The notes: a model not told the origin generated them from the sequence alone. A DNA stretch of 64,000 nt from Isoetes taiwanensis (GCA_021234155.1 JAJEKV010000067.1:3527279-3591278); one strand, 5' to 3'. Counted from the stretch's first letter, positions 9,709-22,920 are shown. Numbers and translations are program-made.

Positions 9709-12286
9709 GACTTTTTTCCTCAAATAGCTATGGTTCTTCAGCTTGGTGTCGTCATATCTGCCTTGTTGTGGCCGGATATTAGCAACAGTTTTAAAATAGA
9801 GTGAAAGCCTCCTGTGAAAATAGAGTCAAAGCCTCCTGTGAAACCATTTTCGCATGCATATGAAATACATTCTGTCATCTTAGAGTAATAATCTGAAATC
9901 AGCATATTGCTAAGAGAATGCTTACTACATATTTTTGTCCAGTAATATATCAAGTTCGCCCTGCTGTGTCGTCATATCCGCCTAGCTCGGCTGCCTGTGG
10001 GACATTCGGCTGCCTGCAGCCTAGCTCGCCCAATTTTAGGGCGGACTTTTCGCCCCTTTTTTGTTTGAGTTTGCCTTTCTGGCCCAAATAGTAGGTTAGA
10101 AAATATCTTTGCTCTAATTCTTGACTATTGCAATGTTTGATTTTGCCTTTGTGGCCCAAATAGTAGGTTAGAAAATAGCTTTGCTCTAATTCTTGACTAT
10201 TGCAATCTAGAACTGATTGAGTTATGCCATTATCTCAGCATATATTTGGGCTTGTGATGCACCTTCCAAATTTGACTAACTCAACATATATTTTGGCTCG
10301 TTATAGACCTTCCAAATTTGACTAATGTATGTCGCTCTTGCTTTATATCATATAATATATTAATTTTCGTCACTTAATTTCTCAATTATCTCTTTAGTTT
10401 TTTTGGTTGGAGCCTAGTTTGTTGCCCCATTGACCTGGCTTTTGATTCGCTTGAACTATAGGAATAACTACCACATCACAAGCAGTAGCAGGATCATCAA
10501 TAGGGTCAGATGGCAGCACAATAGATGGAAACATCCACCGGAGTTTGTTGCCCATGTGACCTGGCCAGCGTTGTGCCTTAGTGTCTTATTGTTGCATTTT
10601 CGTTTGTTATTTTAGAACTCATATTGACTTTTAAATTTCATTAAATGCATTTTCCATTTTGCATTCTTATCTTTACTATTACTTCTATATAGCTATTCAT
10701 TCTTCGTTTAGACCATACTTTGCAATATTAATCTTGAGCATTCCTCTGGTCCCAACATCTTTGAGTCATGTCTTGTGCAACAGTAACATTTTTGGACATA
10801 CCTTGGTCTTCCATAACTTTTCTCTAGACTATTGCAATTGTGTCTGCACTGCTTTTTAGATTTGCATCATCTTTGACAAAAATGGTCTCATAGTCTTTTC
10901 TAGGTTTTCCCTCCCAATGTCGTTATCTATGACACCCATAATACCTTATTTGCCAACTTTTGCAGGAAGCACTTTTTTTTTTGAAGGACGACAAACTTTA
11001 TTGAAACTCCAAGCCAAAAAGCAAAATACAAATGCAGAGGTAAAATCCATTGTAGCTTTTGTGTTGTCCAAAATAGGCTCCTATGTTGCTTATGGCATGA
11101 ATACATCAAGCTGATCTCATCTCCTACATTGTAATACCATTTTTTACCTCAACTGCATCAAACCCAGCTTTTTGCTTTTATTTAACAACCTTTGAGCTTT
11201 GACCTAATTAATGATTAATTAATATATCTTCTCTCAATGAAATATTTTATGTTTTCGGATGCTTTATTTTCCATTATGACTAGTTTTTTCCTTTAGCTTT
11301 ATTTCTATTGGCCATGAACTGGCTTGGTCGATGATTAGATCCATATTATTTTTCTTATGGACTTTTTATCTTCTTGATAGCTTTCTTGCTTATTAGTCTT
11401 AGTTCATTGGTACTTATAGGCTTTATTCCCTTATATCTATCCTAATGGTTGTCTCTAAGGCACCCTTCAATTTCTAACTTATATTGGACTCCATGTCTTT
11501 GCCGCATTTTGTCTTCTTATCTTATTGGTCTCCGTGGACGTTAAAAAAACTATTCTATTCTATTCTATGTTTCTTTAGCGTTATACTTTTCAGGGCTCAT
11601 ATCTTCTTGATAGCTTATTTTTATTTTTTCTCATGATGAACCATTGGAGCCTTGCATGACAATATTATTTTGGATTTGAAGTAGTAAATAATTATTTGAC
11701 AAACTAGCATTTTCAGCCTTGGTATCATGGGCTTTGAGACAAGTTTACATATACTCCCCGTCCTTCTAAAGTCTTTTTTAATTCTTCAAGTATATTTCCC
11801 ATTCATTTTTCATTCCCTATTCTAGCTAGAATCTTTCATAAATATTTTTCTCTAATTGAACTCTCCTCATGCAATGGCTTCTTAGTCAAAACCAAGCACT
11901 TGTTCTTCCTTGTGTAATATTCATGATTGCCTTTCTCTATCGTTCTTTTCTCTCTAGATATAGTGTTAAGACTTTGAGTCGGCACCAATCGGGTTGGTTG
12001 TTTCTCCGTATTTGGTTCGCATATATGCCCTTCTTTATTTGGATGTCTCTGCTTATCTCAACAACTCTAGAGCAAGTCTCATTGGATGTTTTTTCTCATT
12101 TGTATTACATAGCTAGTTTTCACTCTCTCTCTCTCTTGATCTTTGTCCGACTATGTTTTTCCACTTAGCTTTCCTTCTATTGCATCTTTTCTTTTCTTGC
12201 CCTCTACCATTACACTTGGGGTTTATAAGGTGGAGTGTTCCTCTTCTTTCGGCCTTATGATTGTTGTTTTATTGCTATAGAGAATC
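9709..12286. other. Intergenic sequence, tandem duplications and a LINE 3'-end relic
   Basis: No gene recognised. A 72-bp tandem duplication containing GGCCCAAATAGTAGGTTAG has copies at 10081 and 10153. A second duplicated phrase, CCTTCCAAATTTGACTAA, occurs at about 10262 and 10307. At about 11505-11565 the phrase GGTCTCCGTGGACGTTAAAA followed by CTATTCTATTCTATTCTA resembles the 3' end of the LINE at 53.6-56.4 kb and is probably a severely truncated relative. T-rich ORFs here have no domain. Confidence 0.5.
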
Positions 12287-12336
12287 TCCCAAGAATGCAA
12301 TGGTTCTATGTCAACATAGAACCATCATTCTTGGGA
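12287..12336. repeat. Short perfect hairpin
   Basis: The left arm TCCCAAGAATG-CA-ATGGTTCTATGT pairs with the right arm ACATAGAACCAT-C-ATTCTTGGGA across a 2-nt centre, interrupted only by a small asymmetric bulge. The 40 bases before it (about 12251-12296) recur at about 24727-24772 without the hairpin's right arm, so the fold arose by a local inverted duplication in one copy. Confidence 0.7.
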
Positions 12337-15300
12337 AGATGGACCATTTTTGGAATGTCTATTTTTTCCCATGAGATCTTTTTTCAGCTTATATATTCCA
12401 TGAGTTCTTATTTCTTATTATCGGCCTTCCTCTTGAGCGTTCCTTCTTTTTGTGTTTTGTCTTCTTACTTTCCCACCCTCCCGTGCCCTTTTGCAATGTA
12501 CTTGAAATTTGTGGGCAACGTTTTTTCTCACCTTGTTTGTTTACATTTCCTTTGTTTGTAGTTTATGGACGAACATTCTTCTCTACCTTAGTTGCATTTG
12601 ATATTTTCTGATTAGGCAGATGTTCTTCCCCATCCCGTTTCTTTGTTGTGTTGTTTGGGCGGATGTTCTTCCCCGCACTGGTTTGCAGATGTTGTTCCTG
12701 GCTAGGCGGATGTTCTTCCTCGCCCTTTTTTTGGTTTATGCCCATTTTAGATGGATGTTTAGCTCATTTGTTGCTTCATATTGAAATTGATATGTTATTG
12801 TATATGTTTGTTTGTTAATTTTGATATGACTAATGGTTCCTTAACATGTTTTATTTTCAAGCTTTTTGTTCTTTTAGATCTAGTCAAGCCATATTCGAAT
12901 TGGGTTATGGCTTCATGACTATGGACAAATATTTCTACAATTTTTCTTACTTTTGCGCTCTTTCAAGCTGCCATGTTTTTTGTGACTTTAGATCTATTTC
13001 AAATGGCATTCTATTGCACCACGGCTTCATGAACATCACAAATTTTCAATATTATGTCTTGCTTCTTCACTATATCAAGCTGTCATGCTCATTTATCCCT
13101 TGTCTTGTGTTCATTTTAAATGGGTGGTTTGCTTAATTCTTGCTTCATATTGAAGTCGATTTGTTCTTGTATATGCCCTACGTAACCCCCGTGTGAATAT
13201 GCACCCAAACCAAAGGTGGTTTAAGGGGGATTTTAATTAAAATGTGTTAAATGCAATGGTTTGTGTTAATAATGTTAATGGTAGTTGTGTGTTGATTATT
13301 ATATTAAAAAAAAAATTGGGCCCTTCGGGCCCTAACTAACGCAAACATAGGTAAATAAAGCCAGTACCACTAGTTCAACAAAATCAACTATCAAAATAAA
13401 TACCCCCTTCTATTGTAAACTGCACATTGTCATGCATATGCTAGTGCATATGGTAACATGTGCTGGTATCAATGCAATCCTGTTTTACCATGGCAAGCAT
13501 TCATAAGCATATGCATTCATAAGCATATGGCATATGCAAAACAAATTTAATTCTACAAAGAGGGAGCATGAATACAAAAGAAATGGCAATCATAACCGGT
13601 ATTGGCATCCACAAATAAGAATATTCATAGGATCAATAAATCATCCCCGAAATGCGCTAAGATTGCAAATTCTTCTCTGGAAAAACCACATTATGGCAAT
13701 GTTACAGTAGTTTTATAACAAAGTTGGGCAATCCTAATGGTTGTTTCCACAAGCACATAATCTATAACATCTGGTGCAAGATCTCCAACAAATATGGAAT
13801 GATGTGGACCAGAATCACCACGCCTTGTCCCCTATGCCAAAAGATGCCCACAACCTAAAAAGTTATTCACAATTTGGCATTGGCATTCCATTATAAGTCC
13901 AAGCACTTTCTCTGCTCCGAATGGGTTAAACCTTGTGAATGATTGATTTGTTTCAACAAGGCTTCCACATGCCCCAATTTATCGAATTAGATGGTCCGAC
14001 AAGAGAGAAACGTAATCTAATGAATTATAAACCATCAAACCGTACACCGCCAGTCTTGAAGTTTTGTGCACTCTTGAAGAAGGCCCAAAATAAGGTGTGT
14101 TTGGGTATAGGCATACCTATCACCGCCGCATCATCTTTGAGGACATGATTGCCCGATGCAACCACACTTGGTTGCTCGGTCCTTAGCAATCTCGCTGATA
14201 ACAACAAACAAACGGACATTCTAACTTGAACAAAATTGTACGTAACAAAAAATGCACCCACGATGAAAATATCTAGCATTATAAAGTGCCCTACCTAGAT
14301 GAGGCACTTGACACAAAACAACAAGGCGTAAAAAAAAACCCGGCGAAATCTTTGTCTCATAACCATCCATCGGGCCAAAAGCATTGATGGCCAAGTATAG
14401 AAGCACTAAAATGCAAAAAGATTTGCGGCAACAACTTCTTTTTTCACCACACTATTATTGAAGCCGCCCCCAACTTCCCCCCGCTCTCGCCATGCATAAA
14501 AAGATAGAGATACAAGGTTTGACCATGTTTAAAGCACAATCATCGTGATACCCTCTTGTGGATCCTTCTCTCGAAACTCTTTCTCCGTGACTCTATCAAT
14601 CATGTCCGCAAGAGTTCCTTCTTTGGTGGTTGGTGCGGTGGCGTCTGTTAATAATGGAATGCTAGGCTCTTCCCTATCTCCATCTAGTAGAACCAGATTT
14701 TCTGCAGCCTACTTTGGGTCGGGATCTTGTAAAATACATTATTGACAAGAACAACAACAAAAGAAGGCTTGCACGCCTTTTGCTTGTCGATGTCTCTTCC
14801 TCGCAAAAAGAATAATCATTGGTGCCATAACATGCTCGGTGGTTATTCCAAAATCCATCCTATAGGATGGCTATAATGCATCATCTCTTTCCTCAAAGCA
14901 AGTCCCATAAATTTCAGACCCGGCGAGCTTTTAAAGCATTCCTAATCGGAAAAAAATAGATCCCCCGCCAATCAAATTTGCTAGTGCATGAATGAAGCAT
15001 GCCCTATGACGAATTATCATTACCTTGAAAGTCGCTACATCACTCGATCCAATGAAATGGGCACATCCATATAATGCAATCGATCCAAATCGGGTTGAAT
15101 GATACGCACCATGGAGAGGACAAGGAAAAATGTGCCAACAATGGAGCCAATGGTCAACAACAATAAGAAGCAACCGAATGAAAGCAGCTCAAGAAAAGAA
15201 GATATTTCGCTTTTTATCTTTTCCCGTGCACAATCGTATACAAAGTTGGTGTTGCCCCGTCCCTAAGTCAAGATGGTGCAACCTATTCTAAGTCGCTTGC

Positions 15301-15536
15301 AAGAGTTTGTATAAACTAGATTGCGAAGTTAAAAACATCCATCATTACAACCACACTTTTCAAGTCCAAAATAGCCCAAGCCCAAATCGAACCCGCAAAG
15401 TCCGGTCACCAAAAAGCTCTTAGCTTGCAACAAGATAGCCTAGTTTGCACCGCATGCAAACTCTTGGATGTCCTTGTTATTAATGCAAACTGGAAAATGT
15501 AACAAAAGGAAGTTATAGACGCCATGCTAGTTTTAC
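12337..15536. other. Intergenic sequence with dispersed repeats
   Basis: TTGCTTCATATTGAAxTxGAT recurs at about 12773 and 13141. AACATGTTTTATTTTCAAGCTTTTTGTTCTTTTA at 12843 has a diverged relative at about 16219. GGGCCCTTCGGGCCC at about 13318 is a small perfect palindrome-like fold. From about 14.0 to 15.2 kb the minus strand has several hydrophobic ORFs; one at 14985-15090 has a weak match to the last helix of light-harvesting proteins (IIRHRA against EIKHAR) and could be a further decayed CP29 exon, but I would not rely on it. Confidence 0.4.
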
Positions 15537-15982
15537 CTGCCGATAGAAAATGTTATCAGCAGAAACTTCAATAAGAATAATTGGAAGGTAACACACTTTC
15601 CCCGCCTCCACGGCCAAGGCACCAAGAACAACAAGCATAGCCCATCTCCGATGGATGACCCCACATTCTCTAAATCTTTCAATATTCTCTAAATCTTTCT
15701 GAAAATTGCAAATAGGCAAGCAGCTCACCAAGAGCAAGGGGGGCAATAGTCGCCAATGAAGGTTCTATCAAGCCATTGTGGCGCCTTAGCACCAGGAAAC
15801 CAAAGGGTCTGTCTGAAGTGATGGTTTTTGCAAAGTGAAATGCAAATTTCTGCCCTTTTTACCCTCACATCTACCATAAAATCTTTTGAAGGGCCGAACC
15901 GAACCGCTGTTAATAAAGTATTTGAAGCTTTGCCGGAACAGAGGGAGGAAGAGGGGCCAGTCCGCCATAGAACACTAAACAA
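15537..15982 (-). pseudogene. CP29 (LHCB4-type) chlorophyll a/b-binding protein pseudogene
   Basis: On the minus strand TLWFPGAKAPQWLDRTFIGDY matches the N-terminal signature of the minor photosystem II antenna protein CP29 (LWYPGA-xx-P-x-WLD-xx-xxGDYGFDP). It is followed, after a frameshift, by AYLQF and ERFRECGVIHRRWAMLVVLGALAVE, the first chlorophyll-binding helix motif (ExxHxRWAMLxxLG). Next come AGKV and YLP...LIEV, which are CP29-type. Several blocks found in real CP29 are missing: the FDPFG stretch, the segment between YLQF and RFREC, WLTGVTWQD, and most of the region before YLGQPLPF. The Glu of the RECE motif is Gly. The exon ends at 15537 with CAG|GTAAAA. Many deletions plus a frameshift mean it is non-functional. 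Confidence 0.75.
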
Positions 15983-18255
15983 CCCTAAAATATATTATTC
16001 GAGACTTGCATGTTCAATTCGGAATAATATTCAACATTCATAGGTGACCATTGGAAAATGCCCCAAAAATCAAGGGTCCAAAAAGGGCGCACTCTAGAAA
16101 TACTATTTAGTACACCTCATCAAATACAACACTGAAATCATAGAAAAACCTTAGTAAAAATCGTACAAAAACATAAAAAAAACCCCCTGTTATTATGCTA
16201 CATATTTGATTTCTGACATTATTAACGATTTCTTAACGTGTTTCATTGTAAAGTTTTTTGTTCTTTTAGGTCTAATTCAAGCCCCATTCAAATTGGGACC
16301 ATGGCTGCGACTATGTACGAATTCTCAACCTTTTTTTACCCTATCAAGCTATTATGGATTTTAGTTTGCAATTTCTATGTGGAGATTGTGGATGCACAAG
16401 GATTATTGTCAAGACACTGGATGGATGATGCATTTGCGTGGCTCCTAGTCTGTTATTTATCTCCATGGTTTTCCTCGAAAACCCGAAAGGGCGAGGTTTT
16501 TATTCCAGTTGATAAATCTCTGACTCCGAGTTTTATTGTGGCTTACCCTTACCTCTTTCTTTGAAACCTCACTGATTGTCTATTTCTGGGGTTTTTTTTA
16601 GCACACCAGCCCTACCGGGCCTACAGCCTTTCTTGAAATTCTAGCCTATCCACGTTGCATGTCCACATCAGTATTTATGACATGGAGATGACGTGTTATA
16701 TTCTAAACCGTTCGATTTTAATCCTAGGGCTTACAAAATTCCATGTAATTCAAGAAATGATTTTTCTCGGCTTCGCGTCCTCTCTCGCTCAGGTCTTTTG
16801 TCATGGCCTATCTATCCATCTAACAGTTCCATCCACGGCCACAGAAATTAGAAAAGCCAAGAAAATGATGACGGAGAGGAGAAGAGGCCTCTCAAGCCCA
16901 GAAATCTCCATTCGCATTTTTTCGTGGCCTCCTTTTCAGTTTGTTTTTTTCTTCATCAAACGTGGTTTAGGCTAGTTTTTATTTTTTTGGGGTTCGGGTG
17001 TTACATGCGAGCATTTTTCTGTGTTGATCCGCAGAGATGATTTCTCATCAAGATAATTTTGGACAAGATAGTGAACCCAAACTTCCACTGCAAATCCTCT
17101 GAGCCCTAAAACTGAAGCTGGAGTTTGTGGCCCTTTTAAAGTTCTTTCTTTGTAACGAACATCGAAAATGCTAGGATTTTGCATCCGGAGTTTACGGGTA
17201 AATTTTTTCTCCGAGTTCCTTGTTTGCATTTCTTGGGGCCAACCGGCAAGATTTATCTACAAATTTTGGTTAGCTTGTTTACTGGCATTCCAATACAGGG
17301 TTGCTATCAACATAGGAGTCGAAGCACAGGAGTAGTGAAGCAAAGGAAGCTTGCGGTACAATATTTTCCTTCTTTATGGAATCATTTTCCTATTGCAATC
17401 TTGCTGATCGCAATCTTGCTTCTCCTTTCTTTCGCATGTGCATTCCAACATACAAGATTCGTCTTGATGCATGCAATCGATTCTAAAAAGAAAACAGTTG
17501 CATTGCAGTGTGTGGATCAATGTCTGGCTATATTTCTGCAAAGCGTGCTCTCTCCTTTTGAGACGCTTCATTTAAACCAAAGATCTATCTTGTTATAGGA
17601 CCATTTGCAAGATGGGTGCTTCTGATCTAGGTAGACATTCTGCGTTTTTTATCTGATCTTGCAACTTCTTCATTCATGTGTTCAATTTTTATTCTTTCTG
17701 CATACAATTTCGTTTGTTCAACCCTTTTCTTAGCATCATTTGTCCTTTTGTTGCATCCTCCAGATCCTTCATGCTATCAGGTGTCACAAAATCAGAGGAG
17801 AAATGACAAGCAGTTAATTTTCAAAAATGGTTGGCCTCTGGCTATGAAGTTTCATGTATTTCCTCGAGTATTCAGTTCAATAAACATGTGGGATCATGAT
17901 GCATCAAGATGGAGAAGCGCATTAATAATATAGAACATCTAGTACATTACAAAGATCCGTGTCGGTACAATTTAACAAATGCATGGGAATTGTGAATCAG
18001 TTATTTTTGTAATGGATCGGTAAGAAATTTCTTAGTTCAAAGTTGAAGAAGTTTCGGCTGCTTTTTTTGGTTCATTTGGATTGACTTGTTTATTCTAACT
18101 TTATGCTTCTCTTATGGAGCTATAAGCTTATGCGACAGATGGGTGATGCTTTAAGACTTACAATGGACTTAAATGTGGCTTGTAGCTTGATTTGATTATG
18201 TGTTATTTCACCGCTTGGTTTTTTCAATCATCTTCCCTTGCTCCCCTGTGCTAAG
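15983..18255. other. Intergenic sequence, repeat block shared with 20.9-21.2 kb
   Basis: About 16610-16900 (GCCTACAGCC...ATTCTAGCCTATCCAC...GAAATTAGAAAAGCCAAGAAAATG) is a diverged direct repeat of about 20945-21095. These two copies bracket the sorting nexin and gulonolactone oxidase pseudogenes. ORFs at 17179-17598 and 17676-17933 have no recognisable domain; they could hold decayed upstream sorting nexin exons but no PX-domain motif is visible. Confidence 0.45.
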
Positions 18256-19012
18256 GAGTTTATAGAGCAGCGGAGGATCTCGTTAGAAAGTACTTGCATA
18301 GGCTTGCAGAGCATCCTATACTAATGAAAGGTGAGGAGCTTAGATTATTTCTTCAATCACAGGGAAAGCTTCCTCTCTAACCATCATTGGACGAGGCTTC
18401 AAGAATGCTTGGATGGAGCTGTAAAACTTCCAGCATCATCCTCGTGCCACAGGAAGCAACATTGCCTACTAAAGGTGGTAGAGATCTCTTCAGAATGTTC
18501 AAGGAACTTAAGCAGTCAGTTACAAACGACTGGGGTGGAGCAAAACCTCCTGTTATCAAAGAGGACAAGGAATTTATTGAAAGAAAAGAAAAATTGCAGG
18601 ATCTTAAGCAAGAACTAATAGATGCATCCCAGCAGGTAATTTGGCTTCATGTCATATCATTTGTAGTTTTGTAGTTAACATTTTTCACTTAACTGTCTGC
18701 ATTGTACCATTCTTTTTCTTCCTTAAACTCAATATTAAAGCAAAGCTCAGTAAAAAGTTGCAAGGACAGCTACGTGCAGTGGCATGGCAAATTTATGTAG
18801 AGAATATTAATGTGAGCGTCTTTTGCTTTGTGGCCTTTGCATGCCAGACTGTTATGATTCCTTGTTAACATGGAAATTACATTCACAAATTTCGTCATTG
18901 GTATCTAAAAATTGAAGATTACCTCTTATTGATAGCTTGCCCTTCTCTCATCTCTGTTTGAGCAGGCTGAAGTCCTGGTAAAAGCTCAGCAAGAGCTTGA
19001 AACATCTCCAGG
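18256..19012 (+). pseudogene. Sorting nexin 2-type (SNX2) pseudogene fragment
   Basis: Two exon-like blocks match plant SNX2 proteins, retromer-associated sorting nexins that remodel endosomal membranes. Block 18256-18635 reads EFIEQRRISL, then in another frame RKYLHRLAEHPIL and LRLFLQSQGKLPL, then a TAA stop, then DEASRML, then (shifted) DGAVKLP, then (shifted) GGRDLFRMFKELKQSVTNDW and EDKEFIERKEKLQDL. It ends QQ|GTAATT. Block 18966-19012 reads AEVLVKAQQELETS, the start of the BAR coiled coil. The order and phase agree with plant SNX2 genes, but at least three frameshifts and one stop destroy the frame. The N-terminal PX domain and most of the BAR domain are missing. The introns are retained. 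Confidence 0.8.
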
Positions 19013-19251
19013 ATTTGCAGTTTTTGTTGCAGAAGAAAGTCCATCCTATAGATTCCGAGACTGTTGTTGGATAGGATCTGGTGGTGCATTATTCTTCCAG
19101 GCAAGTAAATAATGGATGTGAACTTAAGCCTTTTTCCACAGTTTTGGCACCAAATCCTCAGGTTGCTGGTGCAAATGATGGTAGCCTGTACACATTGGTA
19201 AGCTTACAAACCTAGCATGTATATTTGTTATAGACACTTAATTTATTAATG

Positions 19252-19785
19252 TCAAAGCAAAACTACTGATCTATTTATTTTTGCAGGTCTCCAACTGTAA
19301 AGCATATCTTCAAGCAAATTTGGAGCAATCTTTACGAGTAATTTTTGGAAGAGCGTTTGAGGCTGGTTTCTTGTTTGAAAGCCAAGGGAGCATTTGTTGT
19401 AGCCAAGGAAATTATTTACGCCGTCTCCTTCAGTGCTAACATCAACTCTATCATCAACTCTGTAAATGGCCTCATGTTGAGATGCATACCAAATTACATC
19501 TGCAAATTCATGCTGTAATCCAAACGATGCAATCTGATCTTCAAGGTCATCATCTGATTGCTTCAAATTTGTAACAGAGCATTTGAACATGAGCTAAAGC
19601 TTATTTTTGAAATAACACCCAATACACCAAGTGAAACTTTAGCTGCTTCAAATCTGGCATCTCCTTCCCTAAGCACCAAAACTTTAGAATAACCTTCTGA
19701 TTGTGAAGCAGGAACTACAAGATGTATACTTTTGACGTATTTATGAACTGCACTGCCTTTTGCCCCATAATGAACTTGCCTCTAC
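19252..19785 (-). pseudogene. L-gulonolactone oxidase-like pseudogene fragment
   Basis: The minus strand encodes the middle of an L-gulono-1,4-lactone oxidase-like FAD enzyme (aldonolactone oxidase family, ascorbate synthesis). From 19785 downward: SSLWGK, then after a one-base insertion [45 protein letters not shown], then after another shift [44 protein letters not shown]. Family similarity fades near 19402, although the frame stays open to 19252. The N-terminal FAD-binding domain and the C-terminal half are not present nearby. It lies convergent to, and immediately downstream of, the SNX2 fragment. At least two frameshifts make it a pseudogene. Confidence 0.8.
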
Positions 19786-22700
19786 TTACAATAGGTTGTC
19801 TTCTACCTATCTATTAGGACTATGGCATTCACCTTCCTCCATCCCATGGCAACCTATATTTGCCAGTTTCTGTTTAAAACATATATGCGTCCATCTCATG
19901 GATATTAAAATACATGCTAAATCTATAATACCTCTACTTGCAGTAGATTGCCTTCTTCCCATTATGGTTGTATCATTTTATATCCTCCATCTCATGAAAT
20001 GCATCCCATGACAGTTTCTACTTTGCTAAACTTGTATTTTATACTAACCAGCTAATCTTATTCATTGCTATGCTGAACTACTAAGCCTGATAAGAACCTA
20101 TCTAGTGCTCCTTTGTTTTCTCCATTCAAATGGGTTATGAAATGCAAAGATATATTTTTGCATTCACAAACTAATATAGATATGTATATTCCTCTACTTT
20201 GCCAATGTTATGACTTTGTTCCATTTCTTTTATTTTTTAAGATTTCCACATGTTAGAGCTTAATCAAAAATTCCTTTCCTTTTAATCTATTAAACTATAA
20301 TAGTATATTAAACTATAATGATCTATTTTATGGGGATTCATAAGTTTGCAAAAAAGTCTTACTTCTCAATAGGACTAAAACTATTACAGATATCATTTAG
20401 AAGAATTCCTATCTGGAGAGAATTTCATTTGTAGCCCGTTTATTGACAGTCAGGTTCAGATGAAATACCAATAAATGATCAGGACTTTCTATTCCTTGAC
20501 TTAATCTAGATGTGGTAGGATGGTGCACAGCTTCAATTCGGAGAGAATCAGAGCTTTATAAGGTATTTTGATGATGCCCCTTCGCATTCAGCATTGACAA
20601 TTTATCGCTTAACTGCATAGGTGTGAATGACGAGGTGCACATGGCCAGCGCATGAAAAGTTAACTCAAGTTTTGATACTACTTTTGTATTCATGTTGGTC
20701 AAATAGTTAGGTGACTGATAACTTTTTTCAGTGAGTAACTTTTTGCATATTGTTTCTAGCGACCGCAGCGGTATCTTTCTTATTGTCCTATTCAGGAAAT
20801 GAAGGCGTCCATAGTAACGTTTCTTGAGTCATGACAAACTTCCATATCCTTGAGATAAACTACGGAGTCCAACATTCTCTGGTGTTGTTTCAGCAAATTG
20901 GGGGCAACAAATTCTAATCTATCAACATGCAAGGGCGCCAGCCTAACCAAGCCTACACCCTTTTCTGCAATTCTAGCCTATCCACATCGCATTGCCACTT
21001 TAGCAAAATCTCACGTGGCATATATTTTTACCGTTAGATCTTTATTAATTCATATCAAAGGCCAGGAAAATTAGAAAGGGCAAGAAAATGGAAAAGAAGA
21101 TTCATTGGGGTGCCCGTTGTTTCTTCTTCTCTGCGCTTCCTCCATTTCGTTCCCCGCTTCCCCTTTTTTTCGTTCCTTTATTTCTTTCTCTCTCCTCAAA
21201 GAGATTCGAAGTGGTTACAGGACGGTGAGACAATCCTCTCTTCTTAAAATATTCTACTGAAGGTTCTAATCGCCTAAAGTAGGGCTGGAGGTTTTATCCC
21301 AGATCGTTGAATCGGGGCTAGAAGAAGTCTTAATCGATTTTGCTTACCGATATGGCCCGTAAAACGATGATTTGGACTTCTTTATGCTTGGGAACATGTC
21401 CCCATGCCTTTTCTCAAGGCTTCTTCCGACATGCATTAGATGTAGCGTAACGATTCTTCTTTAGGTTAGTTTTTGTTTTCATCTCCGCTACATGTAGAGA
21501 TTTCAAATTTCCTTCATCTCCGAACAATGCCGGAAGATCACTTGTTTTTGCCGTTCTTGAAGCTTAAACCGTGCCTTGATCAAACTAGTAAAACTTTGTG
21601 GTATAATAGTCATCCGTCGCTGCCACTGTGGTTGTGCTAGCATCGATGGATTCCCTTTAAGTTCTTTAAAGCCACGATTTCTATGCTTATGTGCTTGTAA
21701 TTTGAGATTCTATAGGCCAAAACGGAAGTAGATCTTGCTATCATTTGTTATAAGAATCCTCTTATGTTAGTTTGATACAGAGTCAGAGCCTTGTAGTTGT
21801 CGGGCGAAATGTCATGCTTTAGTACTTGAGCTAATAATAATGTAAACATGCCCGAAGCATGCTTTGCTTGTTTGGAAATGCTTCCAGAGCATGCAATATG
21901 AAGGCATACAACCGATAATTTCATTGTGTGAGCACGTTAAGGCATGTTGCAAAAGGCGTAACCATTTATCATTGTGCACTACATTCCGAGCTTGTCATAG
22001 GGTGTACGATATGTATAAATATAAATAAAGCACAAAGGGCTTTTGCTCAATTTTCAAGGGGCATGTTTATTGTCTGATATTTAGCATTGTCAATGCTTTC
22101 ATGCTCTAAAATGTTTTTGGTAACATGTTGATAACCATCTTGTTTTGGATATTTTTGTATATTTACCAATTATTGCGGTTTATGCTCAAGATAGTGAAAA
22201 TGGTCTTGTAATGCAAAATGTGAAACCTTGGAGGGGTTAGTCAATTTACGCAATCCCCGCCATCTCAAGATGTCATATCTTTGGAGTATCATAATTTCAT
22301 GATACGTTGAGTGTGGCGAATGCCTTCTTTGCCTTTAAGTTCTCTTGTAGAGACTCAGATAAAGCCGGATAGAATTACATGCCCGAACATCCGAAAGCAT
22401 ATATGGGAGTATCATGTGTTCTAGAAAATGGAAAACACAATCATAAGGATTGGTGATGAAGGGCGCTATTAGGTTTCTTCGACATGGGGCATAGTGGAAT
22501 TAAGCCGATAGTATGGCTTTCACCGGTATCCTAACCCATGTAGTCCGGACACACATTCGGGGTCACACATGTCGTGGGTCACACAGTGCAATCCTCTTCT
22601 TCATAGCTTTTACCTTCATTTAGCTATTTAGGGTTCTTTTACTTCTGGTTCAGCTTTCTTCCCTCTTAAAGCATGTCATTCTTAATTTGATTGAATGCAT

Positions 22701-22920
22701 GATGGTTTCAACAAAATATTTGTGGAGTTTCATTTTCGCATGATCGATTTCAAAGGGAGGAATCCATGCCATATCCTAGACATTTGTCATTGTATTACAT
22801 TTTGGCACAAGAACTCCCATCCATTCTGGGCTTTTCTTAATCAATACTATTTATGAGGTTAGCAATCTCATCTTCTTACTCTGGCCATATAGCTTATTTA
22901 TGGTGATTCATATTTTGCAG
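19786..22920. other. Intergenic sequence, no gene recognised
   Basis: It holds the second copy of the dispersed block (about 20945-21095) and a C/T-rich stretch at 21100-21220 of the kind seen in plant 5' leaders. The latter could be the 5' end of a gene whose later exons include 22921-23291, but no first coding exon could be defined. Confidence 0.4.

Noticed and set aside
13939-15173. Membrane protein gene from hydrophobic ORFs
   Set aside because: Short, T-rich frames without consistent splice sites or family motifs; only a weak light-harvesting-like motif is seen.
16238-17598. Membrane-like ORFs as genes
   Set aside because: No recognisable family, and parts belong to dispersed repeats also present at 12.8 kb and 20.9 kb.
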